Shown here one piece after another: positions 34,404 through 42,345 of a DNA stretch of 42,620 nt. The notes beneath the pieces were generated by a model that saw only the letters and a list, made by a program, of their open reading frames with translations, did no database searches and was not told the origin of the DNA. Origin of the DNA: JAZRZI01 sp045601325. GTDB lineage: Bacteria > Bacillota_I > Bacilli_A > RFN20 > CAG-826. The first letter of the stretch is position 1. Every line of letters begins with the position of its first letter. Position numbers and translations under genes: made by a program. The stretch is taken from contig JAZRZI010000051.1 of the NCBI GenBank assembly GCA_045601325.1, forward strand, positions 1 through 42,620. Reading direction: 5' to 3'.

Positions 34404-36050
34404 ATGAAAAAGAATAAAATTTTACTCGCTTTATCTCTTCCTGCTTTAATCTTTGGTGCAGTCGCATGCAATCAAAAAGGCAGTCCAAAAGAAACACCTA
34501 AATACACTGAAGATAGTTATCTATTTGAAACTATTTTCACAAACACTGATTCATTTACATTTGATAAATATAGTGATTTATTCCCTGAAAATTGTAAATC
34601 AGTAGTCTATAACATCAATAAATCCATTGGTGGTCATAACTATCTAAAAATCGAATTAGAAACTGATTGTAATTTAGTGGGTTGGATTACATATGTTGAT
34701 GAAACAGATGAAAAGAAAACCAACACCGAAAAGTTCTATATCGAAGCTGGCAAAACTGAATTTAAAACATTCTTAGATGCTTATAGAGAATCTTGCTATG
34801 GTGGTTTTAAGAAAAAGAAAATTACCAAACTTGAATTCAAGAGTGTCGATTCCACAAAAAATGGCACGATGAAATTCAAAACATTAGGTCATTCAGACCG
34901 TGAAATTAACACGGAAAGAATGTATATCGATGATGGTACACTTAGATTTGGTACATCAGTTAAATTCGGTGGCTCTATTGAATACTTAGAAAGAATTGAT
35001 ATCTATGTTACTGAATATTTAGATTCAGGTAGAAACGTGAGAATTGATAGAGATGTTGACCCATCCTCTATTGATTCAAGTAGATTGATCTCTAAAAACG
35101 TTAATATGGTTAACATCTATGACTTTGGTAGAGAAATTCAGCCTTCTTATTATTTGAAAGTTGATAAAGAAACAAATGGTTATGATCCAAAAACCAAATA
35201 TAACTATGAATCAATTACTGGTTCTTTCAGTTATAACCCTATTCAATGTGGTGGTGTTGGCGATCCAAAAACCAATTATGTTGTCGGTGCGCAAATCATC
35301 GATTACGAATATAAACCAGATCACATTTATATTAAGACTAAAGGTCAAGACTGGATGTTTGAAAATGACCAAGCAGAAGGCTATATCGAATCTTATTATC
35401 ATTTTGGTGATGATGGTTTATTAATCACGGATAATACATATGTTGACTTCTATGGCTTCAAAGGCTTAAACAGTGTTAATAATCCAATGTCTGGTCAAGA
35501 AACACCTGCAACATACTTTGTATATCCATTAAATTATTTCTATATTAAAACTAAAAACAGAACAATCTTTGACCCATTCGTTGGCGAACAAGGCCATGGA
35601 CATGTCGCATTTGAAGACCCAGCATCAAGCGGTGAAGCTGAAACATATTATTGGGCAGTTAAATCTCAGTATTTAGCTAACCACTGTGACTGGATGGCCT
35701 ACGTTAACGATCAAAAATTCGGTGCGGGTATCTTTATGCCTAACGCAGATTACTATATCGCTAGCCGTGGACATTCTTCTTGTAAATATACTGATTCATA
35801 TAACTCAGGATATTTCAAAGGCATGTATGATTTTGGAGATAAATTAACACCTAGCTATGCTGCTATGAACTATAACTATATGAACCCACAACTTAGAAGA
35901 AGAATGGTCGAATATGTTCCATTAACATATAGCTATGCTATTTTCATTGGTGATGTCGATGAAATGGATGTTGCATTCACAAACGTAAGAGAACAAGGAT
36001 TAACCAATGAATCCTTAACTTCTTCAGAAGGAACATGGCCAAGAGTGTAA
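34404..36050 (+). CDS. lipoprotein of unknown function
   Basis: The 548-residue product has a lipobox ending AVAC (Cys22) and a GGAGG SD. Residues about 30-200 are a beta-sandwich-like region. The second half has aromatic-rich motifs (HCDWMAYVNDQKFGAGIFMPN, then YYIASRGHSSCKY) and ends with LTYSYAIFIGDVDEMD. Such W/H/Y-rich blocks occur in secreted carbohydrate-acting proteins, and a lyase- or hydrolase-like role is possible, but I cannot name the family. It is 13 nt from both neighbours in the ABC operon. Confidence 0.65.
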   Translation: MKKNKILLALSLPALIFGAVACNQKGSPKETPKYTEDSYLFETIFTNTDSFTFDKYSDLFPENCKSVVYNINKSIGGHNYLKIELETDCNLVGWITYVDETDEKKTNTEKFYIEAGKTEFKTFLDAYRESCYGGFKKKKITKLEFKSVDSTKNGTMKFKTLGHSDREINTERMYIDDGTLRFGTSVKFGGSIEYLERIDIYVTEYLDSGRNVRIDRDVDPSSIDSSRLISKNVNMVNIYDFGREIQPSYYLKVDKETNGYDPKTKYNYESITGSFSYNPIQCGGVGDPKTNYVVGAQIIDYEYKPDHIYIKTKGQDWMFENDQAEGYIESYYHFGDDGLLITDNTYVDFYGFKGLNSVNNPMSGQETPATYFVYPLNYFYIKTKNRTIFDPFVGEQGHGHVAFEDPASSGEAETYYWAVKSQYLANHCDWMAYVNDQKFGAGIFMPNADYYIASRGHSSCKYTDSYNSGYFKGMYDFGDKLTPSYAAMNYNYMNPQLRRRMVEYVPLTYSYAIFIGDVDEMDVAFTNVREQGLTNESLTSSEGTWPRV

Positions 36051-36063
36051 TAGGAGAAAGACT

Positions 36064-37344
36064 ATGAAGAAAATCAAAGTAGTGGTCGTAGGCTATGGCA
36101 ATAGAGGCCAAGTCTATGCAGATTATGTCTTTGATGCCCCTAATGAAATCGAAATCGTCGGTATAGTTGACCCTAATCCTTACAAATTAGAAGTATGCAA
36201 AGAAAGATACAAACTAAATGATAACCAATTATTCCTCAATTGGAGTGATTTCTTGTCCCATCATGTAGAAGCTGATATCGTTATCAATTCCACAATGGAT
36301 CAAACCCATTATGAAACTGCATTAGATATCTTAAACGCTAAATACAATATGCTTATTGAAAAGCCAATTGTTCCTAAAAAAGAACAATTATTAGAAATCA
36401 AAGATTTAGCGAAGAAAAACAATTGTTTTGTCTTTGTTTGTCACGTATTAAGATACACACCTTTCTATTTATCAATTAAGAAATTAATTATGGATGGCGA
36501 AATTGGCAATATTATGACTATCGAAATGAACGAGCATGTTTGTTTGGAACATTTCTTAACAAGTTATGATAGAGGCAAATGGAACAAAGAAGAAGAATGC
36601 GGAAGTGGCTTTTTACTTGCAAAGTGTTGCCACGATATGGATTTGATTTCCTGGCTTAACAATGCTTCTAAACCAGTAATGGTGGCCTCTTTTGGTAATA
36701 GAAGTCAATTTGTTAAAGAAAATAAACCTAAAGGCGCAACTGAATATTGCCATAATTGTCCTCATGAAGCGACTTGCCAGTATAGCGCACAAATGCTTTA
36801 TGTCGAACACAATACTATGCCATTCTTAGTGTGGGACAAGTTAAATAAGTCATTAGATGAAGTGACGATTGAAGAAAGAAAAGAATTCTTAAAACACGAT
36901 GTATATGGTAAATGTGCCTATGATTGTGGTGGCACTATCGTAGATAGACAAACTGTTCAAATATCATTTGCAAATGGTAGCTTAGTCAGTTTCAACCTCG
37001 TTGGCGGTGCTTCTAAACCTGATAGATATATCCACGTTGTTGGCACGACTGGCGAAATCGAAGGCAAAGTTGAAGAATCTCAATTTGTTATTAGAAAACA
37101 CCATAACCATGATGTTGGATGGAAAGAAGAAATAATCGATGTTAATAATAACATTGTCAACCACGCTAAATTTGGCGGTCATATGGGTGGCGACTTTATG
37201 ATTATGCATGACTTAGTAGCATATCTTAATGGGGATAGAAGTTCTTTATCCATCACATCCATTGATGATTCAGTCAATGGTCACTTAATTGTTTATGCGG
37301 CGGAAGAGTCCCGTAAGACAAATAAGTTTATCCCTATTGAATAG
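36064..37344 (+). CDS. Gfo/Idh/MocA-family oxidoreductase with cysteine clusters
   Basis: The 426-residue protein has an N-terminal Rossmann fold with G10YGNRG15 and the E99-K-P101 active-site motif, then the GFO/IDH/MocA C-terminal domain. There is an SGFLLAKCCHDMDLISWL segment with the catalytic-type His/Asp. Two cysteine groups are unusual for the wider family: C229-x2-C232-x5-C238 and C284-x3-C288, which may bind a metal. It should oxidise or reduce a sugar or cyclitol with NAD(P) in the cytoplasm. The operon context implies that its substrate is, or derives from, the imported sugar. A GGAG SD precedes the ATG. Confidence 0.85.
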   Translation: MKKIKVVVVGYGNRGQVYADYVFDAPNEIEIVGIVDPNPYKLEVCKERYKLNDNQLFLNWSDFLSHHVEADIVINSTMDQTHYETALDILNAKYNMLIEKPIVPKKEQLLEIKDLAKKNNCFVFVCHVLRYTPFYLSIKKLIMDGEIGNIMTIEMNEHVCLEHFLTSYDRGKWNKEEECGSGFLLAKCCHDMDLISWLNNASKPVMVASFGNRSQFVKENKPKGATEYCHNCPHEATCQYSAQMLYVEHNTMPFLVWDKLNKSLDEVTIEERKEFLKHDVYGKCAYDCGGTIVDRQTVQISFANGSLVSFNLVGGASKPDRYIHVVGTTGEIEGKVEESQFVIRKHHNHDVGWKEEIIDVNNNIVNHAKFGGHMGGDFMIMHDLVAYLNGDRSSLSITSIDDSVNGHLIVYAAEESRKTNKFIPIE

Positions 37345-37374
37345 TTAACAACATACTAAGTATGTTCTTATAAA
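37345..37374 (+). promoter_or_regulatory. internal promoter with palindromic operator-like spacer
   Basis: TTAACA (37345-37350) and TATAAA (37369-37374) are 18 nt apart. The perfect 17-nt inverted repeat AACATAC-TAA-GTATGTT (37350-37366) lies between them. It sits in the only sizeable gap inside the operon, before the 585-residue lipoprotein. Confidence 0.45.
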
Positions 37375-37388
37375 GAAAGGAATCTTTT

Positions 37389-39146
37389 ATGAAAAAGAAA
37401 ACTCTTACTCTTTTATCTTCCTTAGCGTTAGCAAGTACATTACTTGTTGGATGTGGAAAGGTAAAACAATACGAAGTTAACTTTGAAGTCGATGGTAATA
37501 TCGTTGACACAATCATAGTTAACAAAGGTTCATTAGTGGTTGCTCCTGAAAATAATCCTACAAAAGAATCTACCGCTCAATATTCTTATGAATTTGATTA
37601 CTGGGCAGTCGATGGTGTGGAATTTGATTTCGAAAATACTACTATTACCGCTAACTTAACTCTTTCTGCAGTATTTGAATCTACAGTTCGCAGTTATGTA
37701 GCTACATTCATCGATGGCGGACAAACATATGCAACATCAACACTTGAATATAATTCCGTTGTTACTGCACCTGAAAATAATCCTACAAAAGATGATAACG
37801 ATGGATATTCTTATGAATTCTTAGGTTGGTCAAAAGATGGCACAACTGTGTTAGAAAATTTAGGTAACTTAGTTGAAGATACAAGTTATTATTCAGTCTA
37901 TTCTGAAACAGTTAATACTTACACAATTACCCTTACATTAGATTGGTTGACCAATGATAATGTTGTAGTGATAGAATTCACAAGAAATAACAAAGATGCA
38001 ATTTACGATGTTTTTCTTGAACAGCTTGCTAACGCGCCTGCATTCTTTGAATATCAAACAAATATTGTACTTCCCGAAGCATTAAGCTATCAAAATTACG
38101 AAATTACAATTTATCAAGTCGAAAAACCATTAGCGGTTGACATCATTGAACCAGTTGCTCTAGCACTTATCGATGATGATTCAGCTACTACAGTTGAAAT
38201 CAATGACTACTTAACAGTTGAATTCAAAAATGTTTACGCTGATGCAGACGGTGACAATCTTGCTTTAAAACTTAGATCTAATGGTTATATACGTAGCAAG
38301 AATTGTACAAACAAAGTTGTTTCAGTCGAAACAAAAGCAAACGCTAAATACTTTGTTGGTGTTGGTTGGGATTATGATGATGAATACGTCACAAGACAAA
38401 ATGAAGGTGCTACTTACACAACACCTTGTGGTGGTGATAGATTCAACGTTTATATGTCTGATGAATTGGATAACATCATCTTTACAAAACTCACCGCTAA
38501 TCTTGCTAAAGGACCTGGTCATGTTGAAAATAAAGACTTTACAGTTGCTGAAAACGGATTCACTGCTGAAGGCGGAATTGAAGCTGCTGGCTTAATGGTC
38601 TTAAAAGGTGCTGGTGAAGGTTCTAGCGTACACGAATACGCAATTTCTGAAGGTATTCTTGATTTATGTGGCGATAACACAAAAACAGATCATACATTTG
38701 CTTCTACAAGAACAACTATCGCTACAAAATATGCATATCACAACTTTGAATTAACAGTGAAGATGGTTGGCTATGGTATGGCTAACTTCCGTCCATGGAT
38801 GGTTCTTGGCGATTCATATCATGGTGATAGACCAACAGAATGTAAAGGTCTAAACGATACAAACTTCACTGCTGGTACATTGCTTGAAGTTGGTGGTGGC
38901 GGTAAGATTGTCAGGGCTAACTTAAACTATATGGCTAATACTGCAGTTGCATTAGACTCTACTACATTCCATGAATTTAAATTCCAAGTTATCAATGGCG
39001 TCTTATCAGTAGCAGTCGATGGTGGTGAATTAGAAGTAGTTAATAACGTTACAGTTGGAACAGGTCATATTTGTTTTATTCAAAATGGTAAAATCGCTAT
39101 TAAGATTTCTAGCTTCAGTGTAAAATCCCTCGATAGCATCAAGTAA
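37389..39146 (+). CDS. lipoprotein with two InlB-type repeats and a DUF1080/LamG-like domain
   Basis: The 585-residue product has a lipobox ending LVGC (Cys22). Two InlB-type repeats (about 25-100 and 101-170) share the DNA-level block CCTGAAAATAATCCTACAAA. A central beta region (about 175-430) follows. The end (about 440-585) resembles DUF1080/3-keto-disaccharide-hydrolase or laminin-G-like folds: HNFELTVKM early, EFKFQVINGVLSVAVDGGEL, then HICFIQNGKIAIKISSFSV. DUF1080 proteins can act on 3-keto sugars, which would fit the Gfo/Idh enzyme upstream, but the match is by pattern only. A strong SD (AAAGAAAGGA) precedes the ATG. Confidence 0.7.
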   Translation: MKKKTLTLLSSLALASTLLVGCGKVKQYEVNFEVDGNIVDTIIVNKGSLVVAPENNPTKESTAQYSYEFDYWAVDGVEFDFENTTITANLTLSAVFESTVRSYVATFIDGGQTYATSTLEYNSVVTAPENNPTKDDNDGYSYEFLGWSKDGTTVLENLGNLVEDTSYYSVYSETVNTYTITLTLDWLTNDNVVVIEFTRNNKDAIYDVFLEQLANAPAFFEYQTNIVLPEALSYQNYEITIYQVEKPLAVDIIEPVALALIDDDSATTVEINDYLTVEFKNVYADADGDNLALKLRSNGYIRSKNCTNKVVSVETKANAKYFVGVGWDYDDEYVTRQNEGATYTTPCGGDRFNVYMSDELDNIIFTKLTANLAKGPGHVENKDFTVAENGFTAEGGIEAAGLMVLKGAGEGSSVHEYAISEGILDLCGDNTKTDHTFASTRTTIATKYAYHNFELTVKMVGYGMANFRPWMVLGDSYHGDRPTECKGLNDTNFTAGTLLEVGGGGKIVRANLNYMANTAVALDSTTFHEFKFQVINGVLSVAVDGGELEVVNNVTVGTGHICFIQNGKIAIKISSFSVKSLDSIK

Positions 39147-39164
39147 TAATTATTTATATTAAAT

Positions 39165-39195
39165 AACCGAGTAGAAAATCTATTCGGTTTTTTGT
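39165..39195 (+). terminator. intrinsic terminator ending the sugar operon
   Basis: AACCGAGTAGA (39165-39175) pairs with TCTATTCGGTT (39179-39189), with one G-U pair, followed by a T-run. Confidence 0.85.
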
Positions 39196-39261
39196 TTGAA
39201 AAAAACTTAAATTTAACTTTAATCTAGTGTATTCTTTTTGCAGTTACATGGAGGATTTTTT

Positions 39262-40506
39262 GTGAAAAAGAATATTCTATTAAGTTTATTAACATTGACA
39301 TTACTTCCTATTAATGGGTGCGCAAAAACTAAGATATGCACAATTTGGTTTGACCCAAATAATGGCGAGGAAGTAACATACTCTATTCAAGTTAAACAAG
39401 GTGAAATTATCGATGAGAGTTCACTTGAAATTGAAGCTTTAAAAAATGGTTATGAATTTGTGTGTTGGACTAATAACAATATCAAATGGTCTTTTAAGTA
39501 TGACACAGTAAAAGACGATATGACTTTAAAAGCGAAATACAAAGTAGTTACATATCAAGCAACTTACGATTTAAATGGAGCGTCAACAATGACATATCCA
39601 CCTAGTTCCTACACTATTGAAGACAATAAAGTATTACAAAGTGTTGAAAGAGATTGCTATGACTTTTTAGGTTGGTTTGACGAAGAAGGCAATCAAGTTA
39701 CCGCTTTAGGAAATGGCATGTTTGGCGATATTCATCTAACTGCAAAGTGGGCATTAAAAGATAAAATGATGTATTTTGGCAAAAGAAGAACAGAAGTTCT
39801 TTGCGATGTCAAAATTATTGAAGAATTAGAAAAACTAGATGCTGATGAAAACGGTAATAAAACATATAACGGAGTGTCTTATTATACATTTGTTTTCAAA
39901 AACGAAGAATCATATACATGTGAATTGAGAATTAGAAGTTTAGTTTATTTTTTAGCGCCGGGCGAAACAAAGAATTTGTATTTTGAAAATAGAGGTTTGC
40001 TTTGGCACATTGTTTCTGAAGACGAAGAATCTTATACTTTACTTTCGCATTATGTATTTCCTCAACGTTATTGTTATGATGATGGACATTCTTGGGATGG
40101 CATTCCTTACGATGTATCTCCAATAAGAGAATGGATTAATAGTGATGAATTTATGGATTCAATTTTTACAAGCGAAGATAAAGCAAAGATTTTAGTTACT
40201 GAAGTTGATAATGGCCCATCTATGAGCGTTACTGAAGGCGATCCAAAAAGAACATGCCCTAACACTTTTGATAAGTTATATATCCCATCAGAAAAAGATG
40301 TGTATGATCTAGATATAAGCATAAGAAAGACATATGTTTCTGATTATGATCGAATGATCGGTGAATCTTTTGCATATTTAACTGCTTTAAGAAATAAACC
40401 AACATTTGAGCAATATACACTTTGTTTGAGTTCCGATGGCATAGTGTGTGGCCATTACGATTCTTGGGAATATGATTACCGCCCAATGATGAGAATCTCT
40501 AAGTAG
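39262..40506 (+). CDS. lipoprotein with InlB-type repeats and DUF6273-like domain
   Basis: The start is the GTG at 39262, because a GGAGG ribosome binding site lies just before it. An in-frame TTG at 39238 is upstream of that site. The 414-residue product has a lipobox ending INGC (Cys20). Two InlB-type repeats follow (about 23-95, 96-165; GWFDEEGNQV, then LTAKWAL). The C-terminal domain (about 170-414) has YTLLSHYVFPQ, SPIREWINSDEF, FTSEDKAKI and a final YRPMMRISK, matching the DUF6273 pattern (LLS..., LR.WLN). It probably acts as a surface display or adhesion protein. It forms its own unit after the operon terminator. Confidence 0.75.
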   Translation: MKKNILLSLLTLTLLPINGCAKTKICTIWFDPNNGEEVTYSIQVKQGEIIDESSLEIEALKNGYEFVCWTNNNIKWSFKYDTVKDDMTLKAKYKVVTYQATYDLNGASTMTYPPSSYTIEDNKVLQSVERDCYDFLGWFDEEGNQVTALGNGMFGDIHLTAKWALKDKMMYFGKRRTEVLCDVKIIEELEKLDADENGNKTYNGVSYYTFVFKNEESYTCELRIRSLVYFLAPGETKNLYFENRGLLWHIVSEDEESYTLLSHYVFPQRYCYDDGHSWDGIPYDVSPIREWINSDEFMDSIFTSEDKAKILVTEVDNGPSMSVTEGDPKRTCPNTFDKLYIPSEKDVYDLDISIRKTYVSDYDRMIGESFAYLTALRNKPTFEQYTLCLSSDGIVCGHYDSWEYDYRPMMRISK

Positions 40507-40525
40507 TTGAAATCATATTCATATG

Positions 40526-40551
40526 GCTAGCTAGTTAGACTGGCATTTTTT
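40526..40551 (+). terminator. probable terminator after the 39262 gene
   Basis: GCTAG (40526-40530) pairs with CTGGC (40540-40544) and is followed by a T-run (40546-40551). A weak inner CTA/TAG pair may extend the structure. Confidence 0.45.
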
Positions 40552-40612
40552 GTCTTCAACACGTATAAAATCTTAAATTTACTTGTTTTTAGTTCGCCTA
40601 GAATAGCGAAAG

Positions 40613-40638
40613 AAAAAGGAGGAATATTTACTCCTCCT
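40613..40638 (-). terminator. intrinsic terminator of the M6 protease gene
   Basis: On the reverse strand AGGAGGA pairs with TCCTCCT (plus-strand 40617-40623 and 40632-40638) around an 8-nt loop and runs into TTTTT. Confidence 0.8.
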
Positions 40639-40667
40639 AAGTTACTTTGTTTCTTATTTAGCTTGTT

Positions 40668-42179
40668 TTAGAGCTTGATTACTTCAACTTCTGCGCCTTC
40701 ACTATTAACTGTTTTGATGTTAACGGTCCAACCTAACTCTTTTCCAGAATCTAATTTGCCTTCTTTTGCGAATTGTTTTCCATGAGTGTCCATTGAGAAT
40801 GAGCTACCCGCTTTAAACAAAACATATGAAGTTAAGTTAGAGGTGATTTTGTTAGATACGCTTTTATTGTTTCTTATAAGATGAAGAATATCGTAATCAG
40901 CGTAATCTTTTCCTAAAGGTGAGCAGTTAGCTTCTGCATCTTTACTCCAATATGTATTGCTCATCATATGATAAACATATCCTTCACTTGTTAATGGATT
41001 AGTGGTCACCTTTGTGAATGAATATGATGATGTCTTTGAATATAGTAGCCTTGCATCAACATGCCAAATGCGAATACCAGGTGTGGATGGTCCTTGAGGA
41101 TAGTTGCCACAGTATTGGTATTTAGAATCAAAGGCGTTTAATCCATCATTTGTGTATAACTCTAATAGTAGATATTCATCAAATGGTGAATTGACAGTGT
41201 GATTCGCTAGTAAGATAACATCGCCTGATGATGTAAATGGCCTTAAGTTATAAGTAGTGGAACTTGTTGGGATATATGGATTTGCCCAACCTAATGACAT
41301 TACTGAATATGGATCATGACCTCCAACGTTATAGTCTTGCATAGAGTAACCACCCGCTGGGTTATATTGACCACTATAATCGTAATAATCTTCTAAACCG
41401 AATACATGACCCATTTCGTGTATATATGTATGAGCATCTAGTTTGCAATTTGTTGTATCGCCACCAGCGAAACTGCTAATAGCATTTTTTCTTCCGTACA
41501 TAAAGTCATACGATGCCCAGAAAAATACATTAGGTGTTGGTTTTAATACGTTAGCGTCATTTTTTTGTAACCAGAAACAATACGCCCATAAGTTATCATT
41601 TGTGTTACCGGAAGTTGCATAATCAGGGGCGGCATAAATTAACATAACTCCATCTAAGTGGCCATTATTGTCACAATCGAAGGATGATAAGGTTGTGTCA
41701 CCAGATGTGTTTGAATACCATTTAACCGCAGCAGAAACTATATTTTCTGTTCTATCGGAAGAACAAGAAGATGAATAGTAACCACACTCATACCAATCGG
41801 TAACTACACCAGTGATAGTGAGTTTACCTTTTGATTCTTCTTCGTAGAATGTTTTAACACTTCTCCAACCTGTTTCTTCGTTAGTGCCAAAATACGCTTT
41901 TTCAATGTCGCTTTTTAATTGGGCTTTTTTGGCGGTGCTTGTAATATATGTGCTAGAGTCTTTAAACCATACTGGGATGACTAAAAGCTTTGCTTCTCCC
42001 TTATTAGGAGCGGCGTCTATATCATATGTATTGTTAGCGATATAGTCAGAATAATCGTAGTCTAATTCAACTTTCTCATGAGTATCAGGTGGTAATGGTC
42101 TAGGATATTCGAAAAAATCACACCCTGTTAGAGATAATGTAGACAATATTGCTAATGCTAATAACTTCAATTTTTTCAT
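40668..42179 (-). CDS. M6-family metalloprotease lipoprotein (immune inhibitor A-like)
   Basis: The start is the ATG at 42179. A longer frame begins at 42221, but the promoter lies inside that extension. The 503-residue product has a lipobox ending LTGC (Cys20). The peptidase domain has the zinc motif H254-E-M-G-H258-V-F-G261-L-E-D264 followed by YYDYSGQYNPAGGYSMQD, the M6 pattern with a Met-turn-like SMQD. The N-terminal side has LLVIPVWFKDS and an FGTNEETGW segment typical of the M6 propeptide and early strands. It is a secreted zinc endopeptidase, probably cutting host or dietary proteins or mucin-type glycoproteins. A clear terminator follows the gene. Confidence 0.88.
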   Translation of the reverse strand: MKKLKLLALAILSTLSLTGCDFFEYPRPLPPDTHEKVELDYDYSDYIANNTYDIDAAPNKGEAKLLVIPVWFKDSSTYITSTAKKAQLKSDIEKAYFGTNEETGWRSVKTFYEEESKGKLTITGVVTDWYECGYYSSSCSSDRTENIVSAAVKWYSNTSGDTTLSSFDCDNNGHLDGVMLIYAAPDYATSGNTNDNLWAYCFWLQKNDANVLKPTPNVFFWASYDFMYGRKNAISSFAGGDTTNCKLDAHTYIHEMGHVFGLEDYYDYSGQYNPAGGYSMQDYNVGGHDPYSVMSLGWANPYIPTSSTTYNLRPFTSSGDVILLANHTVNSPFDEYLLLELYTNDGLNAFDSKYQYCGNYPQGPSTPGIRIWHVDARLLYSKTSSYSFTKVTTNPLTSEGYVYHMMSNTYWSKDAEANCSPLGKDYADYDILHLIRNNKSVSNKITSNLTSYVLFKAGSSFSMDTHGKQFAKEGKLDSGKELGWTVNIKTVNSEGAEVEVIKL

Positions 42180-42188
42180 TGTGACAAT

Positions 42189-42217
42189 ATTATAAGTAAT
42201 ATGAAATAATATTTCAA
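42189..42217 (-). promoter_or_regulatory. leaderless-type promoter of the M6 protease
   Basis: On the reverse strand the -35 box TTGAAA (42212-42217), a 17-nt spacer and the -10 box TATAAT (42189-42194) lie 9 nt before the ATG at 42179. No Shine-Dalgarno sequence is present. It is the best -35/-10 match in the window. Confidence 0.75.
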
Positions 42218-42345
42218 ACATGTATATTCATACATACTAGGTTTTAAAATCGACATTTTGCTTCGAATTTATCGGATTTTTTCCGCTTGTGATAAAATAA
42301 AGTAAAATTAAATAAAATAAATATTATTTTTCAAAAGGAATGAAT

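Noticed and set aside
37540..37800. Short DNA direct repeat in the 585-residue lipoprotein gene
   Set aside because: It reflects two homologous InlB-type protein repeats and not a mobile element or CRISPR-like array.
42180..42221. Longer start of the M6 protease at 42221
   Set aside because: The extra codons contain the -35 and -10 boxes and push the lipoprotein signal 14 residues from the N-terminus.
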